This document shows positions 24,234-34,772 of a DNA stretch of 64,000 nt, one piece after another. Made by a program: the position numbers and the translations under genes. Every line of letters starts with the position of its first letter. Positions within the stretch are counted from its first letter, which is position 1. A model generated the notes under the pieces. It made no database searches. It had not been told where the DNA came from and worked only from the letters and a program-made list of their open reading frames with translations. Source of the stretch: BACL21 sp038141525 (GTDB lineage Bacteria > Bacteroidota > Bacteroidia > Flavobacteriales > Flavobacteriaceae); assembly GCA_038141525.1 (NCBI GenBank), contig JAYQIF010000002.1, positions 1 through 64,000 on the forward strand, written 5' to 3'.

Positions 24234-26116
24234 TAAGGCATCAGTTTGTAGATTAATTCAAATAAAACACTTCCTTTAGGCATAGGTACTAAGTTAGTTT
24301 CGCTGTAATCTGCCCCAAAAATATTCTCAGCAGCCAGTCTTAGTGTATAACGAGGTCTGTGGTACAACACGGACAGGTCCATAACATTAAACGGTTCTTG
24401 TCCCTCTCGCTTTCCGTACTTGTAGAGCAAAGCAGTTTCCCACTGTTTAGACCACTGGGTACGCCACTGGCCTACAGCACGATTTTTGAAGGAGTTTATT
24501 GAGTAGCGGGAGAGTTCGCCCGGGGCCACGGCTAGATCATCGTCGATTTGAGTATAACCGAGCTGGAGATGGTGCGTTGCATTACTTAAAGCTAAAGTGT
24601 ATTGTAAATTTGCTTCCCAGCCCTGTGTTAAGAGACCGCGCACATTGGCTGCCTGCCAGAGATCGTCAGGATCATTCTTAACATAATCGATTAAGTTATT
24701 GGCATCACGGCGAAACCATGCCGCATCAAATTTGAATCTTGCGTCCTTTAGCCGCATCCCAAATTCATAAGCGAGGGCTTTTTCGGGTTCAAGATCAGCA
24801 TCACCCAGTGTGGTCGGATCGCTATAAAACAAATCGGTATAAGTCGGGATACGGTACGTATAACCCACGTTAGAATAAATTCTCCATTGCCGACTCAGCG
24901 CATAACCCAAATCAATTCCTGGATAGGCAAAACTACCAAAGTCAGAGAAGTTTGTTACCGCAACTCCGGGTATTATGTCTAATTTGTTTTGAAGAAATTG
25001 CAGCCGATGCTCTAAAAAAAGTGTTGTGGCAAATCGCTCGCGATTACCCAGGTTATTACTCGACAAATAAGTCTGCGCTAAATCGATACCGATTCCTGTT
25101 ATACCCCATGAATTGGTCCACTGACCGTGCAGCTCACCAGCAATTTTATTTGTGGTGTGTAAGTTGCGATAGACGGTAGGATCATTGCGCAAATAAATGT
25201 ACTCATCTTGGTTGCGACGCCAATAGATGCGTGGGGTCCAAATCCATCGTTGCCCCTTGAATTGCGTTTGCACACCCACGAGACTGGTTTGTGTTGCTTC
25301 AAATTGATCCGTCGCGGCAGCAGATGCATAGAATCCATTGGCGCCAAAAGCGCGCTCGGATAAGGTAGCCAATAAATTTATCGGTCTGCCTTGTTTATTA
25401 AAGACACTCTTCAGGGTGTAATTGGATTGATCATAGTCGGTATTATAGCGATAGCCTCTTGAGGTATAGCGCGACACATGAGCCATATGAGCACTATGCT
25501 CTGAAGACTTATAAGCTGTAAAGCTTCCGTTAATCTGCTCAAAAGACCCGCCACTCAGGCGAAGCTCCATCGCATCGTCAAAGTTTGTTTTGGTCACAAT
25601 ATTGATCGCTCCCGTAAAGGCATTTTGACCATAAACCCGAGCCGCTGGGCCTTTAATGATTTCGATACGCTCAATTAACTCTAGGGGCAATGCAGCATTC
25701 AGGGTGTGATGCCCTGTTTGGGCATCTTCGAGTTTAATGCCATCAATGAGCAAAAGAGTTTGGTCAAAACTGCCCCCACGAATGTATAAATCTGCCTGAC
25801 TTCCCATAGGGCCTCTTCGTCGGATATCCACTCCCGCCTCTTGTTGCAATAATTCCGCGAGACTACGGGCAGGAGAAGCTTGAATTTGCTGCGCATCTAT
25901 AGTGGTTATTGATCGTGATTGTTGCGAAAAAGGAATCATCAGGCGTATTCCCGAAACCACCACTTGATCAAGAGATTGGGCCGTATCAACAATGGTATCT
26001 CGATTTTGTTGGCGATCAGGGCCCAAATTATCTCCCTGTGCAGAGACAGACAATGACATCAAACCACATATGATGGTCGATTGCAAGACTTTTGTGCTGA
26101 TGCTAAAAAATTTCAT
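24233..26116 (-). CDS. TonB-dependent receptor (BtuB-like)
   Basis: The 627-residue receptor has a signal peptide (residues 1-26, ending SVSAQ), a TonB box region (LDQVVVSGIR), a plug (about 60-175; SLAELLQQEAGVDIRRRGPMG, LYIRGGSFDQTLLLIDGIKL, VYGQNAFTGAINIVTK) and a barrel ending VLFELIYKLMP. Size and plug fit the BtuB/FepA-like class without the CarboxypepD-like extension. I looked for a cobalamin riboswitch in the 109 bp upstream and found none, so the ligand is open. It is followed by the cupin gene with a one-base overlap. Confidence 0.88.
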   Translation of the reverse strand: MKFFSISTKVLQSTIICGLMSLSVSAQGDNLGPDRQQNRDTIVDTAQSLDQVVVSGIRLMIPFSQQSRSITTIDAQQIQASPARSLAELLQQEAGVDIRRRGPMGSQADLYIRGGSFDQTLLLIDGIKLEDAQTGHHTLNAALPLELIERIEIIKGPAARVYGQNAFTGAINIVTKTNFDDAMELRLSGGSFEQINGSFTAYKSSEHSAHMAHVSRYTSRGYRYNTDYDQSNYTLKSVFNKQGRPINLLATLSERAFGANGFYASAAATDQFEATQTSLVGVQTQFKGQRWIWTPRIYWRRNQDEYIYLRNDPTVYRNLHTTNKIAGELHGQWTNSWGITGIGIDLAQTYLSSNNLGNRERFATTLFLEHRLQFLQNKLDIIPGVAVTNFSDFGSFAYPGIDLGYALSRQWRIYSNVGYTYRIPTYTDLFYSDPTTLGDADLEPEKALAYEFGMRLKDARFKFDAAWFRRDANNLIDYVKNDPDDLWQAANVRGLLTQGWEANLQYTLALSNATHHLQLGYTQIDDDLAVAPGELSRYSINSFKNRAVGQWRTQWSKQWETALLYKYGKREGQEPFNVMDLSVLYHRPRYTLRLAAENIFGADYSETNLVPMPKGSVLFELIYKLMP

Positions 26117-26177
26117 TTTTACAAGTTACAAAATTAATAATCAGAATATTACCAGAACATCGCCGCATAATTTCATG

Positions 26178-26203
26178 AAAAAAGCCTCAAATGAGGCTTT
26201 TTA
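26178..26203. terminator. Terminator after atpC
   Basis: AAAAAGCCTCA and TGAGGCTTTTT flank an AA(T) loop. It ends the atpD-atpC unit on the minus strand (atpC stop at 26226), with a T-run in that direction. Confidence 0.85.
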
Positions 26204-26225
26204 TCAATTATAATTTGTCTGCTGC

Positions 26226-26501
26226 TTAGTCCGCCAGTACAATGACTTTATTGTCCATCATTTGTACCGTTCCACTGTTGATGCTCAAATGCCAAGCTCC
26301 GTCTTTTTGCGTGAATTTATTTTTGAAGGCCTCAGCAAATTCTGGCTGACCTACAAATTTAACGTCACCAGGCCCAAGTGTAGAAACGATGGCAGCGTGA
26401 TTTTCGAGCATTTGAAAGGCGCCGTCAGTTCCAGGAACACTAACACTAGTGACTTCTCCTTGAACTAACGAAGCTTCGGGTGTGACTATTTCTAAATACA
26501 T
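26226..26501 (-). CDS. atpC: F1 ATP synthase epsilon subunit (short)
   Basis: The 91-residue protein is the beta-sandwich N-terminal domain of the epsilon subunit (MYLEIVTPEASLVQGEVTSVSVPGTDGAFQML, NHAAIVSTLGPGDV). The C-terminal two-helix regulatory domain seen in E. coli is missing, which is usual in many Bacteroidota. It is 20 bp after atpD, the common pair placed away from the other atp genes. Confidence 0.95.
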   Translation of the reverse strand: MYLEIVTPEASLVQGEVTSVSVPGTDGAFQMLENHAAIVSTLGPGDVKFVGQPEFAEAFKNKFTQKDGAWHLSINSGTVQMMDNKVIVLAD

Positions 26502-26521
26502 TGCTATTGGTTTATTTCCGA

Positions 26522-28027
26522 TTAAGCTTCAGCAAGCATTTTTTCTCCAGCTTCGATTGCCTCTTCGATGGTCCCTTTCAAGTTGAATGCAGCTTCAGGA
26601 AGATGATCGAGCTCACCATCCATAATCATATTGAATCCTTTGATGGTGTCTTTAATGTCTACGAGTACACCAGGAATACCAGTAAATTGCTCCGCTACGT
26701 GGAATGGTTGAGAAAGGAATCGCTGTACACGACGTGCACGACCTACAGCCATTTTATCTTCCTCTGACAATTCTTCCATACCGAGAATGGCGATAATGTC
26801 TTGAAGTTCTTTATATCGCTGGAGCAGCTCTTTTACACGCTGTGCACATGCATAATGATCGTCTCCAAGAATATCAGCCGTCAAAATACGTGAGGTAGAA
26901 TCCAGTGGATCCACAGCAGGATAAATACCGAGCTCAGCAATTTTACGCGACAATACCGTAGTAGCGTCTAAGTGCGCAAAGGTTGTTGCTGGCGCTGGAT
27001 CGGTAAGGTCATCTGCAGGCACATAAACCGCCTGAACAGAAGTAATCGAACCTTTTTTGGTTGAGGTAATGCGCTCTTGCATCGCCCCCATCTCGGTGGC
27101 CAATGTTGGCTGGTAACCTACCGCAGAGGGCATACGTCCAAGAAGTGCTGATACCTCAGAACCCGCCTGAGTGAATCGGAAGATATTATCTACGAAAAAT
27201 AATACGTCTTTTCCCTGGCCATCTCCTGCTCCATCACGGAAGTATTCCGCAATAGTAAGACCAGACAAAGCCACACGAGCACGTGCTCCAGGAGGCTCGT
27301 TCATCTGACCAAATACAAAAGTAGCTTTAGATTCTTTCATGGCCTTCTTGTCGACTTTGGACAAATCCCAACCACCGGCTTCCATAGAATGGATGAAGTC
27401 ATCACCGTATTTGATAATGCCTGACTCTAGCATCTCACGCAATAAGTCATTTCCTTCACGAGTACGCTCTCCAACACCAGCAAACACAGATAAACCTCCG
27501 TGCCCTTTGGCGATATTGTTAATGAGCTCTTGGATCAGTACTGTTTTTCCAACACCAGCACCACCAAACAGTCCAATCTTACCTCCTTTAGCGTAAGGCT
27601 CGATCAAATCAATTACTTTAATCCCTGTAAAAAGCACCTCTGTAGAGGTTGAAAGGTCTTCAAATTTAGGGGCTTCACGGTGAATTGGCAGTCCATCATC
27701 TCCAGTTTTAGGTAAATCACCAATACCATCGATTGCATCTCCAATTACATTAAAAAGACGTCCGTAAACATCGTCTCCGATAGGCATTTGAATTGGCGCT
27801 CCTGTAACAACAGCATCCGCCCCACGACTTAATCCGTCTGTTGAATCCATAGAGATAGTACGCACGGAATTTTCACCAATATGAGACTGAACTTCAAGAA
27901 CAAGAGTCTGTCCATTATTCTGAACCTCGAGAGAATCGTAAATTTTTGGAAGCGATACACCGCTATCGAAAGCAACATCCACTACAGGACCAATGATTTG
28001 AGCAACTTTACCTTTAACTTGTGCCAT
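26522..28027 (-). CDS. atpD: F1 ATP synthase beta subunit
   Basis: The 501-residue catalytic subunit shows Walker A GLFGGAGVGKTVLIQELI, the catalytic VFAGVGERTREGNDL, ARVALSGLTIAEYFRD and FTQAGSEVSALLGRMPSAVGYQPTL (in part the DELSEED side). The frame is intact and of normal length for Bacteroidota. It is first of the atpD-atpC pair. Confidence 0.98.
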   Translation of the reverse strand: MAQVKGKVAQIIGPVVDVAFDSGVSLPKIYDSLEVQNNGQTLVLEVQSHIGENSVRTISMDSTDGLSRGADAVVTGAPIQMPIGDDVYGRLFNVIGDAIDGIGDLPKTGDDGLPIHREAPKFEDLSTSTEVLFTGIKVIDLIEPYAKGGKIGLFGGAGVGKTVLIQELINNIAKGHGGLSVFAGVGERTREGNDLLREMLESGIIKYGDDFIHSMEAGGWDLSKVDKKAMKESKATFVFGQMNEPPGARARVALSGLTIAEYFRDGAGDGQGKDVLFFVDNIFRFTQAGSEVSALLGRMPSAVGYQPTLATEMGAMQERITSTKKGSITSVQAVYVPADDLTDPAPATTFAHLDATTVLSRKIAELGIYPAVDPLDSTSRILTADILGDDHYACAQRVKELLQRYKELQDIIAILGMEELSEEDKMAVGRARRVQRFLSQPFHVAEQFTGIPGVLVDIKDTIKGFNMIMDGELDHLPEAAFNLKGTIEEAIEAGEKMLAEA

Positions 28028-28082
28028 TAGAATATTTTTTATGCGTTTGTTCGGGCCATTTTTATGCCCTTAAAAATCGCTG

Positions 28083-28090
28083 CAAAGATA
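28083..28090 (-). promoter_or_regulatory. -7 element of atpD promoter
   Basis: The minus strand reads TATCTTTG (TAnnTTTG), about 56 bp before the atpD start. TTTG near 28112-28115 on the same strand, about 21 bp upstream, fits the -33 box. Confidence 0.65.
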
Positions 28091-28154
28091 TGTCTTTCTG
28101 AGCAAAAAAAACAAAGTAATTTAGCAAATAAACACAGCCGTAAAACCGATAAAA

Positions 28155-28192
28155 AACAATATGCCCCTGCAGCATTCACTACAGGGGCATAA
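28155..28192 (-). terminator. Terminator after the SGNH lipoprotein gene
   Basis: ATGCCCCTG (28161-28169) pairs with CAGGGGCAT (28182-28190). Read on the minus strand the stem is followed by ATTGTTTTTTA. It closes the receptor-lipoprotein operon that ends at 28214. Confidence 0.8.
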
Positions 28193-28213
28193 TTGGCCTG
28201 AGATAGACCTTAT

Positions 28214-29998
28214 CTATTGTAATTCAGGAGCGTAGTTCACTGGGAAGTCATTCGCGCGAGCGCGTTGACCAGCCTCTATGAAATTTGATCCATAGGTAGC
28301 ATCAATAGCCGCCAAAAACTCATTGGCCATAAGCGCATAACCACGAGCCGTGAGGTGTACCCCATCCAAACTCGCTAATCCACCAAATACTAAGTCTGTA
28401 GACATAGTGAATCCATCAAATTCAACTCCTCCAGAAGAGGCATTTTGAAGAATTCCTTTGAGGTCAACCTTGGCAAGACCTTTAGCAGCGACCAAAGCAT
28501 CGATTGTTGCGTTGTAAGCATCAGTAGCATTCAAAACAGACTGGGTTTCCGTACCTGTCAGCACCCACTGATCCGCAAGTGGCTTTGTGATCCCGTTAAC
28601 CGATAGCTGTCCTGCTTGCTGCTGAGCAATGGCTGGACTCTCTTGCTCTGCGATAACCGGCGCTTGCGCCTGAGCCGCGGCTGTTGCTTCACCATCGGCG
28701 AATGCTGCAGCTTGTGCTTCATCAAATCCAAGATCAATTGCAGCCTGGAAGGCGATATCATAAGCAGCGGCATATACAGCGGCATAAGCCTGTGCATAAA
28801 CCTGTGCGTAGACTCCTTCATAAACCGCAGGATATATTGATGTTGCATACTCAGTATCTACAGTAGCGATGTAGGAAGCACTAGTCAAGACCATCAGGTC
28901 CGCCTCATTCGCCTGTCGAGATTGACCAAATTGAGTCGCGAGTAAATTCGCAAAGGCCTCTGGGTAACCTAGAGACTGCAAAACAGCGGACAACTGATCA
29001 ACAATATTTGGTAAGCTCTCGTCCATAATCACAACTGGACTTGCCATATCCTCACTAAACACGATCTTACGCTCTGGCATCCCTAAAGCATCAAAAACTT
29101 GATTCAATGGTCCAAAAGTCTCATTAAGCAAAGGGATCTGTGGTCCAAAATCAGGATTACTTGGATCAAGCGGCGCATATGGCACTGTAGTGAAATAAGG
29201 TAAAGAAGTCACGTAAGGCACATTACCGACTACGCCTTTAGCGCCATTGGCCGTTAATGCGTCCAAAGTGGCAGTCAAAGCAGCCGCAAATACATTAGGG
29301 TCTGTAATATCATTACCACCATAGGTCGTTGGGTCTAAGTTTCCTGTTTGATCCACGCCAATTCCTCCGGAAGTCGCATATTGTAGTACATCATTTCCAC
29401 CAAATTCTGATAGGGTAAAGAAGGTTGGACTTTGCGCTACAGCATCCTCTAACATTGAGGCATTGGCAGAACTTGCCATACGGGCGAAATAAGGATTTGC
29501 TAATCCCAGTGGCACCCCAGTTAGGTTACCATAACCATTGGCTACAAAGTGAAAACTCTTAGCACCAGGAACACCCATGTTGTTAAATACTCCGGCTACA
29601 ACGTTAGTCACCTCAGTAGTTGGGTTGGCCTCGAGCACCGCAGGTCCAGATCCGTTAAAATAAAGTCTTGGATTGGCAATTAAATTACCGCCATAAAGCA
29701 AGCCCCCGACATTATCGGTCATCATAGGTTGATTAAAATCACCGCCACCTACGGCAGCAAACTGAGTTGCTAGTGTGTTTGGAAATGAGTTGGTTTGGGC
29801 AGCTTTAAATAAAGCCCCGTCCGTAAATCCTGCTGTAAATGAAGCTCCTAAAGCCACATAGTTTGAGAAATCAGCGTCTCCAGCAGTTAAGGCCACAGTT
29901 TGCTCTGGGGCCGCTGTATCTGTCATATCATCGCTTTCACAAGACACAATTCCGAGTGTCAGTAAAGCAAAACCTAAATATTTAAAATTCATCTTCAT
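28214..29998 (-). CDS. SGNH/GDSL-hydrolase lipoprotein
   Basis: The 594-residue lipoprotein has a lipobox (LGIVSC, Cys20) followed by acidic residues (ESDDMTD), the form used for surface export in Bacteroidota. SGNH blocks are visible: block I VALGASFTAGF (Ser53), block III SEFGGNDVL, block V LDGVHLTARGYALMANEFL (D-x-x-H). So it is probably an esterase or lipase at the cell surface. Between the blocks is a Tyr/Ala repeat (see 28757-28840). It is 15 bp after the TonB receptor gene, as in similar flavobacterial receptor-lipase pairs; the receptor may import the released product or a linked nutrient. Confidence 0.87.
   Translation of the reverse strand: MKMNFKYLGFALLTLGIVSCESDDMTDTAAPEQTVALTAGDADFSNYVALGASFTAGFTDGALFKAAQTNSFPNTLATQFAAVGGGDFNQPMMTDNVGGLLYGGNLIANPRLYFNGSGPAVLEANPTTEVTNVVAGVFNNMGVPGAKSFHFVANGYGNLTGVPLGLANPYFARMASSANASMLEDAVAQSPTFFTLSEFGGNDVLQYATSGGIGVDQTGNLDPTTYGGNDITDPNVFAAALTATLDALTANGAKGVVGNVPYVTSLPYFTTVPYAPLDPSNPDFGPQIPLLNETFGPLNQVFDALGMPERKIVFSEDMASPVVIMDESLPNIVDQLSAVLQSLGYPEAFANLLATQFGQSRQANEADLMVLTSASYIATVDTEYATSIYPAVYEGVYAQVYAQAYAAVYAAAYDIAFQAAIDLGFDEAQAAAFADGEATAAAQAQAPVIAEQESPAIAQQQAGQLSVNGITKPLADQWVLTGTETQSVLNATDAYNATIDALVAAKGLAKVDLKGILQNASSGGVEFDGFTMSTDLVFGGLASLDGVHLTARGYALMANEFLAAIDATYGSNFIEAGQRARANDFPVNYAPELQ
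28757..28840. repeat. 12-bp in-frame repeat coding (V/A)Yxx tetrads
   Basis: Inside the SGNH gene seven 12-bp units follow with exact spacing: tyrosine codons on the minus strand complement ATA/GTA at 28760, 28772, 28784, 28796, 28808, 28820 and 28832. The protein reads IYPAVYEGVYAQVYAQAYAA and continues VYAAAYD, a tyrosine every fourth residue. It is followed by an Ala-Gln-rich helical stretch. Repeat-length change by slippage is possible. Confidence 0.85.
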
Positions 29999-30013
29999 AA
30001 TTATTATAAATTA

Positions 30014-32809
30014 TTAATTGTCCATGATAGATAATACATGGAACCAATACGGACCTGTTCCATAGGCTTGAATGTACTCTTCGCCCAGGGCATTTGCTGC
30101 TCCCAGTTTAAAGGTAGACTTCAAGAAGTTCGGCATTCTGTAGTTGATTTGGAAATCAAATACGTTATACGCGGGGATGTCTCCATCACCAAAAGTCGCT
30201 TCCCATCTGTAGTCACCGACATAACGCCAAGCTGTATTAAACCCAAGATTCTCTATGACTTCGGTGTTTACGAAAGAAAATTTGAATTTATCACGAGGTG
30301 TGTTGAAGTTGGTTCTGAAATCTGGATTGCCTCCCTCTCGATCTTGCACCGCGTAGGTATAACTAGCCCCTAAATCGTATCCTCCAAAGACCTTGGCAGA
30401 AAGTCCAAGACTTCCACCATAAGAATTAATCTCCTCTTCAGAGTTCGGGTACACTTGGTACACTTGATAATCACCATTGGCAATAGCGGCAACGGCCAGT
30501 GGAGTGCCATCAGGCAATGCCTCTGTCAATCCAACATCTCCATAAAATGGAGAAATTACTGTCTCGTTAGAAATGAAGTCGTTGTAGGTATTGTAATACC
30601 AGTTAAAGTCTACGATCAACTTACCGAGCTTACCGCGATATCCGAAATCGATAGAGCGTACCTGCTCTGGTTTCACGTAGTTAGAATTCGCAACACTCAG
30701 CGCTGAAGCATCTCCTGTGGCCGCAAAGGCCCCTACAGAGCTCGCAAAGAACGAGTTATTATAGGCTCCCGTTCCGTCTACATTCAATGATGCAGCCCCT
30801 GTGATGGCTTGTCCCGTTGGGCTCAATCCATACTCACGCACGTCACGCGCTGGGTTGTTACTCGCCCCACCCACCAAGATAGCACGACCTACATCCAAAC
30901 CGATGTATAAATCTTGAGTGGTTGGATTTCTAAATCCTGTCTGGATCGACGCACGAATGTTGTGGTTATCATTGATGGTAAATCCAGCCGCTAAACGTGG
31001 TGAGAAGAATCCATCAAACAACTCCGACTTGTCATAACGAACAGACCCGGTTAATTTAAGATCTAGGTTGTCGGCTAAGTTGAATTTCTTCTGACCCTGA
31101 GTATAAAACCCAAGTTCCGAATAGTCTATCGGCCCATCGGCATCGGTATAGATACTTCCTCCTGAATTCAGACTGTAAGTACGGAATGAACCACCCACTT
31201 GCAGTTCAAATGGCTTGAATATTTCAGAGAAATTATAGTTGTAATCGGCGTGATAAATTTTGGAATTATCCGTGAATTTTGACCCCGTAGTTAGGTCAGG
31301 ATCACCTACACTTGTATTGAACGCATTTTCATATTCTGCTGTTCCTGGCAAAAAACGACCGGTATCCGCGGTTTGTCTTGCAAAATCATGCGCTTGATCA
31401 GGTGTCAAACCAGCATAAAGCTGCGACTGCACAAAAGCCCCGACATATTCTCCAAACCAAGTTTGGTCGTCTTTCCATGCACGGTTAATGTTGATTCCGG
31501 TAAAGACCATGTCATAACTGTCTCCAGCGGCATCAGTGGTCATATAGCCACGAACAAAAAAGTTGTCGTTGCGCACCTCTAATTTGTGCTGCGTCATGAC
31601 GAAATTATCAATAGCATATCGGTTTGCTCCTTGATAAAGGGTAGAACCCGTACCGTATTTACCGACGTATGAGAATTCAAGATCATCCTCAAATGGACGG
31701 TAGTATACCCCCCAGTCCGCTTTAATACTTTCTGCGGTGTAATCAGTTAAATCAATTTCATTGTATCCAGTACGACTTACATTTACCGAAGGAACGAGCT
31801 GCTCAGCACCAGCTGGCAAAATACCAAGACCTACAAGCGCTTGGGCAACACCGTTGATGTTTGTAGACACCTCATCCCCATAAACGTTTACCCCATCGTA
31901 GTTGATGTCTGCACGTGAAGACCCGGTACCGACTTTACCGTCGTAATTGTTCGCTCCCCAATCAGTACCACTTAGGTAACCACCATTGATTTTTACAGCA
32001 AGTTTATCACTAAACTTATGCCCTACACGAAAGTTTACGTCGGTGTAAGGATTGTCTCCAACAAAGGTCTGAGAGGTTTGTCCTGCCTTTGAGCGAAACA
32101 CTGATGCCCTGATGGTCAAATGGATTCTTACTGCGCATGAATAAAATACCGTTAAAAGCGTTGGCCCCGTAGAGTGCAGAAGCCGCGCCAGGAAGTATTT
32201 CCACGCTTTGAACGTCTGTGTCGGTCATCCCGAGTAAGTTCCCCAATGGGAAGTTCAAGGCTGGCGCTGCATTGTCCATTCCGTCCACAAGCTGCATAAA
32301 ACGCGTGTTGGCGAATGTCGCAAATCCGCGCGTGTTGATTGATTTAAAGGTCAAACTGTTGGTATTGATGTCAACACCTTTTAAGTTTTCTAGTCCATCA
32401 TAGAAATCTGCAGACGCTGTGTTTTTATTTCCTTAAGTCCAAAACGCTCAATGGTCACTGGAGACTCAAAAATACGCTCCGGAGTCCTTGACGCAGAGAT
32501 CACCACTTCATCAAGTTCTGAACCTTCTACAAGGGTGACACTTAAAGATTGATCATTAGTCGTTACGGATATTTTTTGCATGGCGTAACCAATACTGGAA
32601 ATCTCGAGATTAAATGGTGGCTCGACATCTACCAATAAGGAAAAATTACCATCAAAATCAGTTGCTGTTCCGGCTGTTGTTCCCACAGCCACAACATTAG
32701 CACCCACTACAGGCAGCCCTGATTCATCGACCACTGTTCCGCGAACATTGGTCTGCGCATAAGTGATGCAACTCAAAAAAAGGCTGCACACAAACAATAC
32801 GTTTTTCAT
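30014..32809 (-). CDS. TonB-dependent receptor with CarboxypepD-like domain (two indels)
   Basis: Three frames join to a receptor of about 930 residues. The first (32390-32809) has a signal peptide and a CarboxypepD_reg-like domain (NVRGTVVDESGLPVVGANVV, TDFDGNFSLLVD) plus the TonB box-like ELDEVVISASRTPERI. The second holds the plug (LPGAASALYGANAFNGILFM). The third is the barrel (VGHKFSDKLAVKINGGYLSG to the end). One A is missing in the run at 32422-32426 (expected EIKNTASADFYDGLENLKG) and one base is extra near 32093 (expected SLKAGQTSQTFVGDNP). It is followed at 15 bp by the SGNH lipoprotein gene. Confidence 0.88.
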
Positions 32810-33022
32810 AATTTGATTAGTTAAAATTTGTTAAATATACTTATAAATCTGGCTGCTAGGGTAGGATATCTGTGGTTTTTTTGCTTCAATTGCAAGTATT
32901 GAAACCAAAATAAGCATGAAATAAATACCCAAGTTTAATCAATCCTGAAGCCAAATAATTCCAAAACAGGACCATAGTTCATAGAGCTAGTGCTCAAAAT
33001 ATGCAGCACATTTTGGAAAAAA

Positions 33023-33922
33023 TCAGTAGTTCAAGGGCTGGCAAAAATTGCGGATTGACGTTTTAAACAATCCCAGTACGTGACTCAAATCTGGGTGGTC
33101 TTTGGCGATTATACGACCGTCAATTTCCACCACCGGAGTCAACTCACCCATGGTCCCTGTGGCAAAAACTCCATCGGCATTATACAATTCTGACAGACTT
33201 AAATCGGCCTCTGCACAGGCCACGCCATTGCTTTGACATATCTCCATTACTGTTTTTCGAGTAATCCCGGGCAAACAAGCATGAGCGAACGGGGTATAAA
33301 CCACTCCATTGATTAGGGCAAACAAATTACTGCCATTGAGCTCAGCTACAAATCCACGCTCATCGAGCATGAGTCCAGCATCTTTCCCAGCCACATTGGC
33401 TTGTATTTTGGCCAGGATATTGTTGAGTAAATTGTTATGGTGGATTTTACTGTCTAAAAATTGTGGACCATTGCGACGCTGACTGCTAGAGATCACCTTA
33501 ATCCCAGAATTATTGTCATAAACTAGCGGTTTCCACTCTGCCAAAACGATCAAACAAGACCCACTTTGATTCAGACGCGGATCCATACCACTGGTGATTT
33601 TTTCTCCACGGGTCAAGGTCAAACGAATATGCGTATCATCGGACATTCCGTTGGCCTTTAATGTTTTATCGATAGCTTCCATGACCTCTGCTTTGGTGGG
33701 GATATCCGTAAAAGCCAAGGTCTTAGCTGAAGCCAAAAGACGATTTAGATGCTCGTCCAAACAAACGATGCCTTCGGGATAAACCCGAAGTCCTTCCCAA
33801 ACGGCATCCCCACCTTGGACTGCACTATCAAATACAGATATTTTTGCCTCTTGTCTTGGATATAGACGGTCCTTGATCCAAACTTTTATGTCGCTATTTC
33901 TGGAGTCAAATTTTTGTAGCAT
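33023..33922 (-). CDS. Class IV PLP aminotransferase (IlvE/Dat-like)
   Basis: The 299-residue protein is a fold-type IV PLP enzyme. It shows SAVQGGDAVWEGLRVY at residues 34-49, IRLTLTRGEK, the PLP lysine in QFLDSKIHHNNLLNN near residue 160, GLMLDERGFVAELNGSNLF and PLP phosphate loop ATGTMGELTPV. These are seen in branched-chain, D-amino-acid and aminodeoxychorismate members; I cannot choose among them with certainty. It overlaps the upstream sulfotransferase gene by 17 bp, so the two are read together. Confidence 0.87.
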   Translation of the reverse strand: MLQKFDSRNSDIKVWIKDRLYPRQEAKISVFDSAVQGGDAVWEGLRVYPEGIVCLDEHLNRLLASAKTLAFTDIPTKAEVMEAIDKTLKANGMSDDTHIRLTLTRGEKITSGMDPRLNQSGSCLIVLAEWKPLVYDNNSGIKVISSSQRRNGPQFLDSKIHHNNLLNNILAKIQANVAGKDAGLMLDERGFVAELNGSNLFALINGVVYTPFAHACLPGITRKTVMEICQSNGVACAEADLSLSELYNADGVFATGTMGELTPVVEIDGRIIAKDHPDLSHVLGLFKTSIRNFCQPLNY

Positions 33923-34658
33923 GGTTCTTTTTATTTAAGAGTACTTTTCGTTTTAGCTTATTGTAATAGGGTAAGGCTTGCCGAAAGACCAACTCAAGGT
34001 GATCGTTCCAAAATTCTGGGTCTTTGGTGGTTTTTGGTTTGGCAAATCCTGTACTGTTGTGCACATTTTTATACCAATAAGGCGCCCAGATACCGTCGGC
34101 GGCAATGGGTCCCTTGGGCCATTGACACATTTGGGGATAAAATGTAATGTCTAAGGTATGGCAAAGTTGGGATAAATAACTTGAAGGGTCAACCATGAGT
34201 TCATCGCTTTCAATCACTGTGTAGGCAATATGCTCTCGATCAAAAAATTCCATCAGTTCAAAAGCCCGCTTAATCCCAATGGCATCTAGATCTGGGTACT
34301 CAATCACCTTGGCAAAAGACTGCAAAAGCTTTTTTGGATCCCGAATCAAAATCACGTTTTGCCAATGGCTCATGTAGCTTGGTTCAGGATCAAGGCAATG
34401 GTGGGCCATATTTTTGACAAAGACATTTTGTGTTGCGGCGAGTCCATGAATTTGATCCAATACTGTCTGCTGATTGTGCGGCATCGCCTCGAGAATTTCC
34501 TGCTCCATGGGATGCGGCTCACGGTCCTTGACCTGAGCCAGGTAATAGGCGTAAAAAGGTTCATCCATAACCTTAAAATCCGGACGCTGGGCAAAAGAAT
34601 ACATCAGCGCTGTAGAAATATTGCGCGGTCCTGAAATAAGGTGGATGATTTTATTCAT
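33906..34658 (-). CDS. Sulfotransferase-like protein
   Basis: The 250-residue protein resembles a PAPS-dependent sulfotransferase fold. The N-terminal IHLISGPRNISTALMYSFAQ is the 5'-phosphosulfate loop, and NVILIRDPKKLLQSFAKV is the 3'-phosphate-binding segment with RDP. It overlaps the class IV aminotransferase by 17 bp. Orthologues with this partner are found in other bacteria; the acceptor substrate is unknown. It diverges from the glycerate kinase gene. Confidence 0.8.
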   Translation of the reverse strand: MNKIIHLISGPRNISTALMYSFAQRPDFKVMDEPFYAYYLAQVKDREPHPMEQEILEAMPHNQQTVLDQIHGLAATQNVFVKNMAHHCLDPEPSYMSHWQNVILIRDPKKLLQSFAKVIEYPDLDAIGIKRAFELMEFFDREHIAYTVIESDELMVDPSSYLSQLCHTLDITFYPQMCQWPKGPIAADGIWAPYWYKNVHNSTGFAKPKTTKDPEFWNDHLELVFRQALPYYNKLKRKVLLNKKNHATKI

Positions 34659-34772
34659 GGTTTAAAAATAGTCAATCGTTTAGGAATTTTTGGAGTCAAA
34701 AAGCGATAGTTACGACTTAGGGGTATTTTGTAACTTTAAGGCCATGAGTCATTCTATGATTAAATCTGTGTC

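Noticed and set aside
26117..26225. Cobalamin riboswitch before the BtuB-like receptor
   Set aside because: Only about 110 bp lie between the receptor start and atpC, filled mainly by a terminator; no B12-box (GCCACTG-like) is visible.
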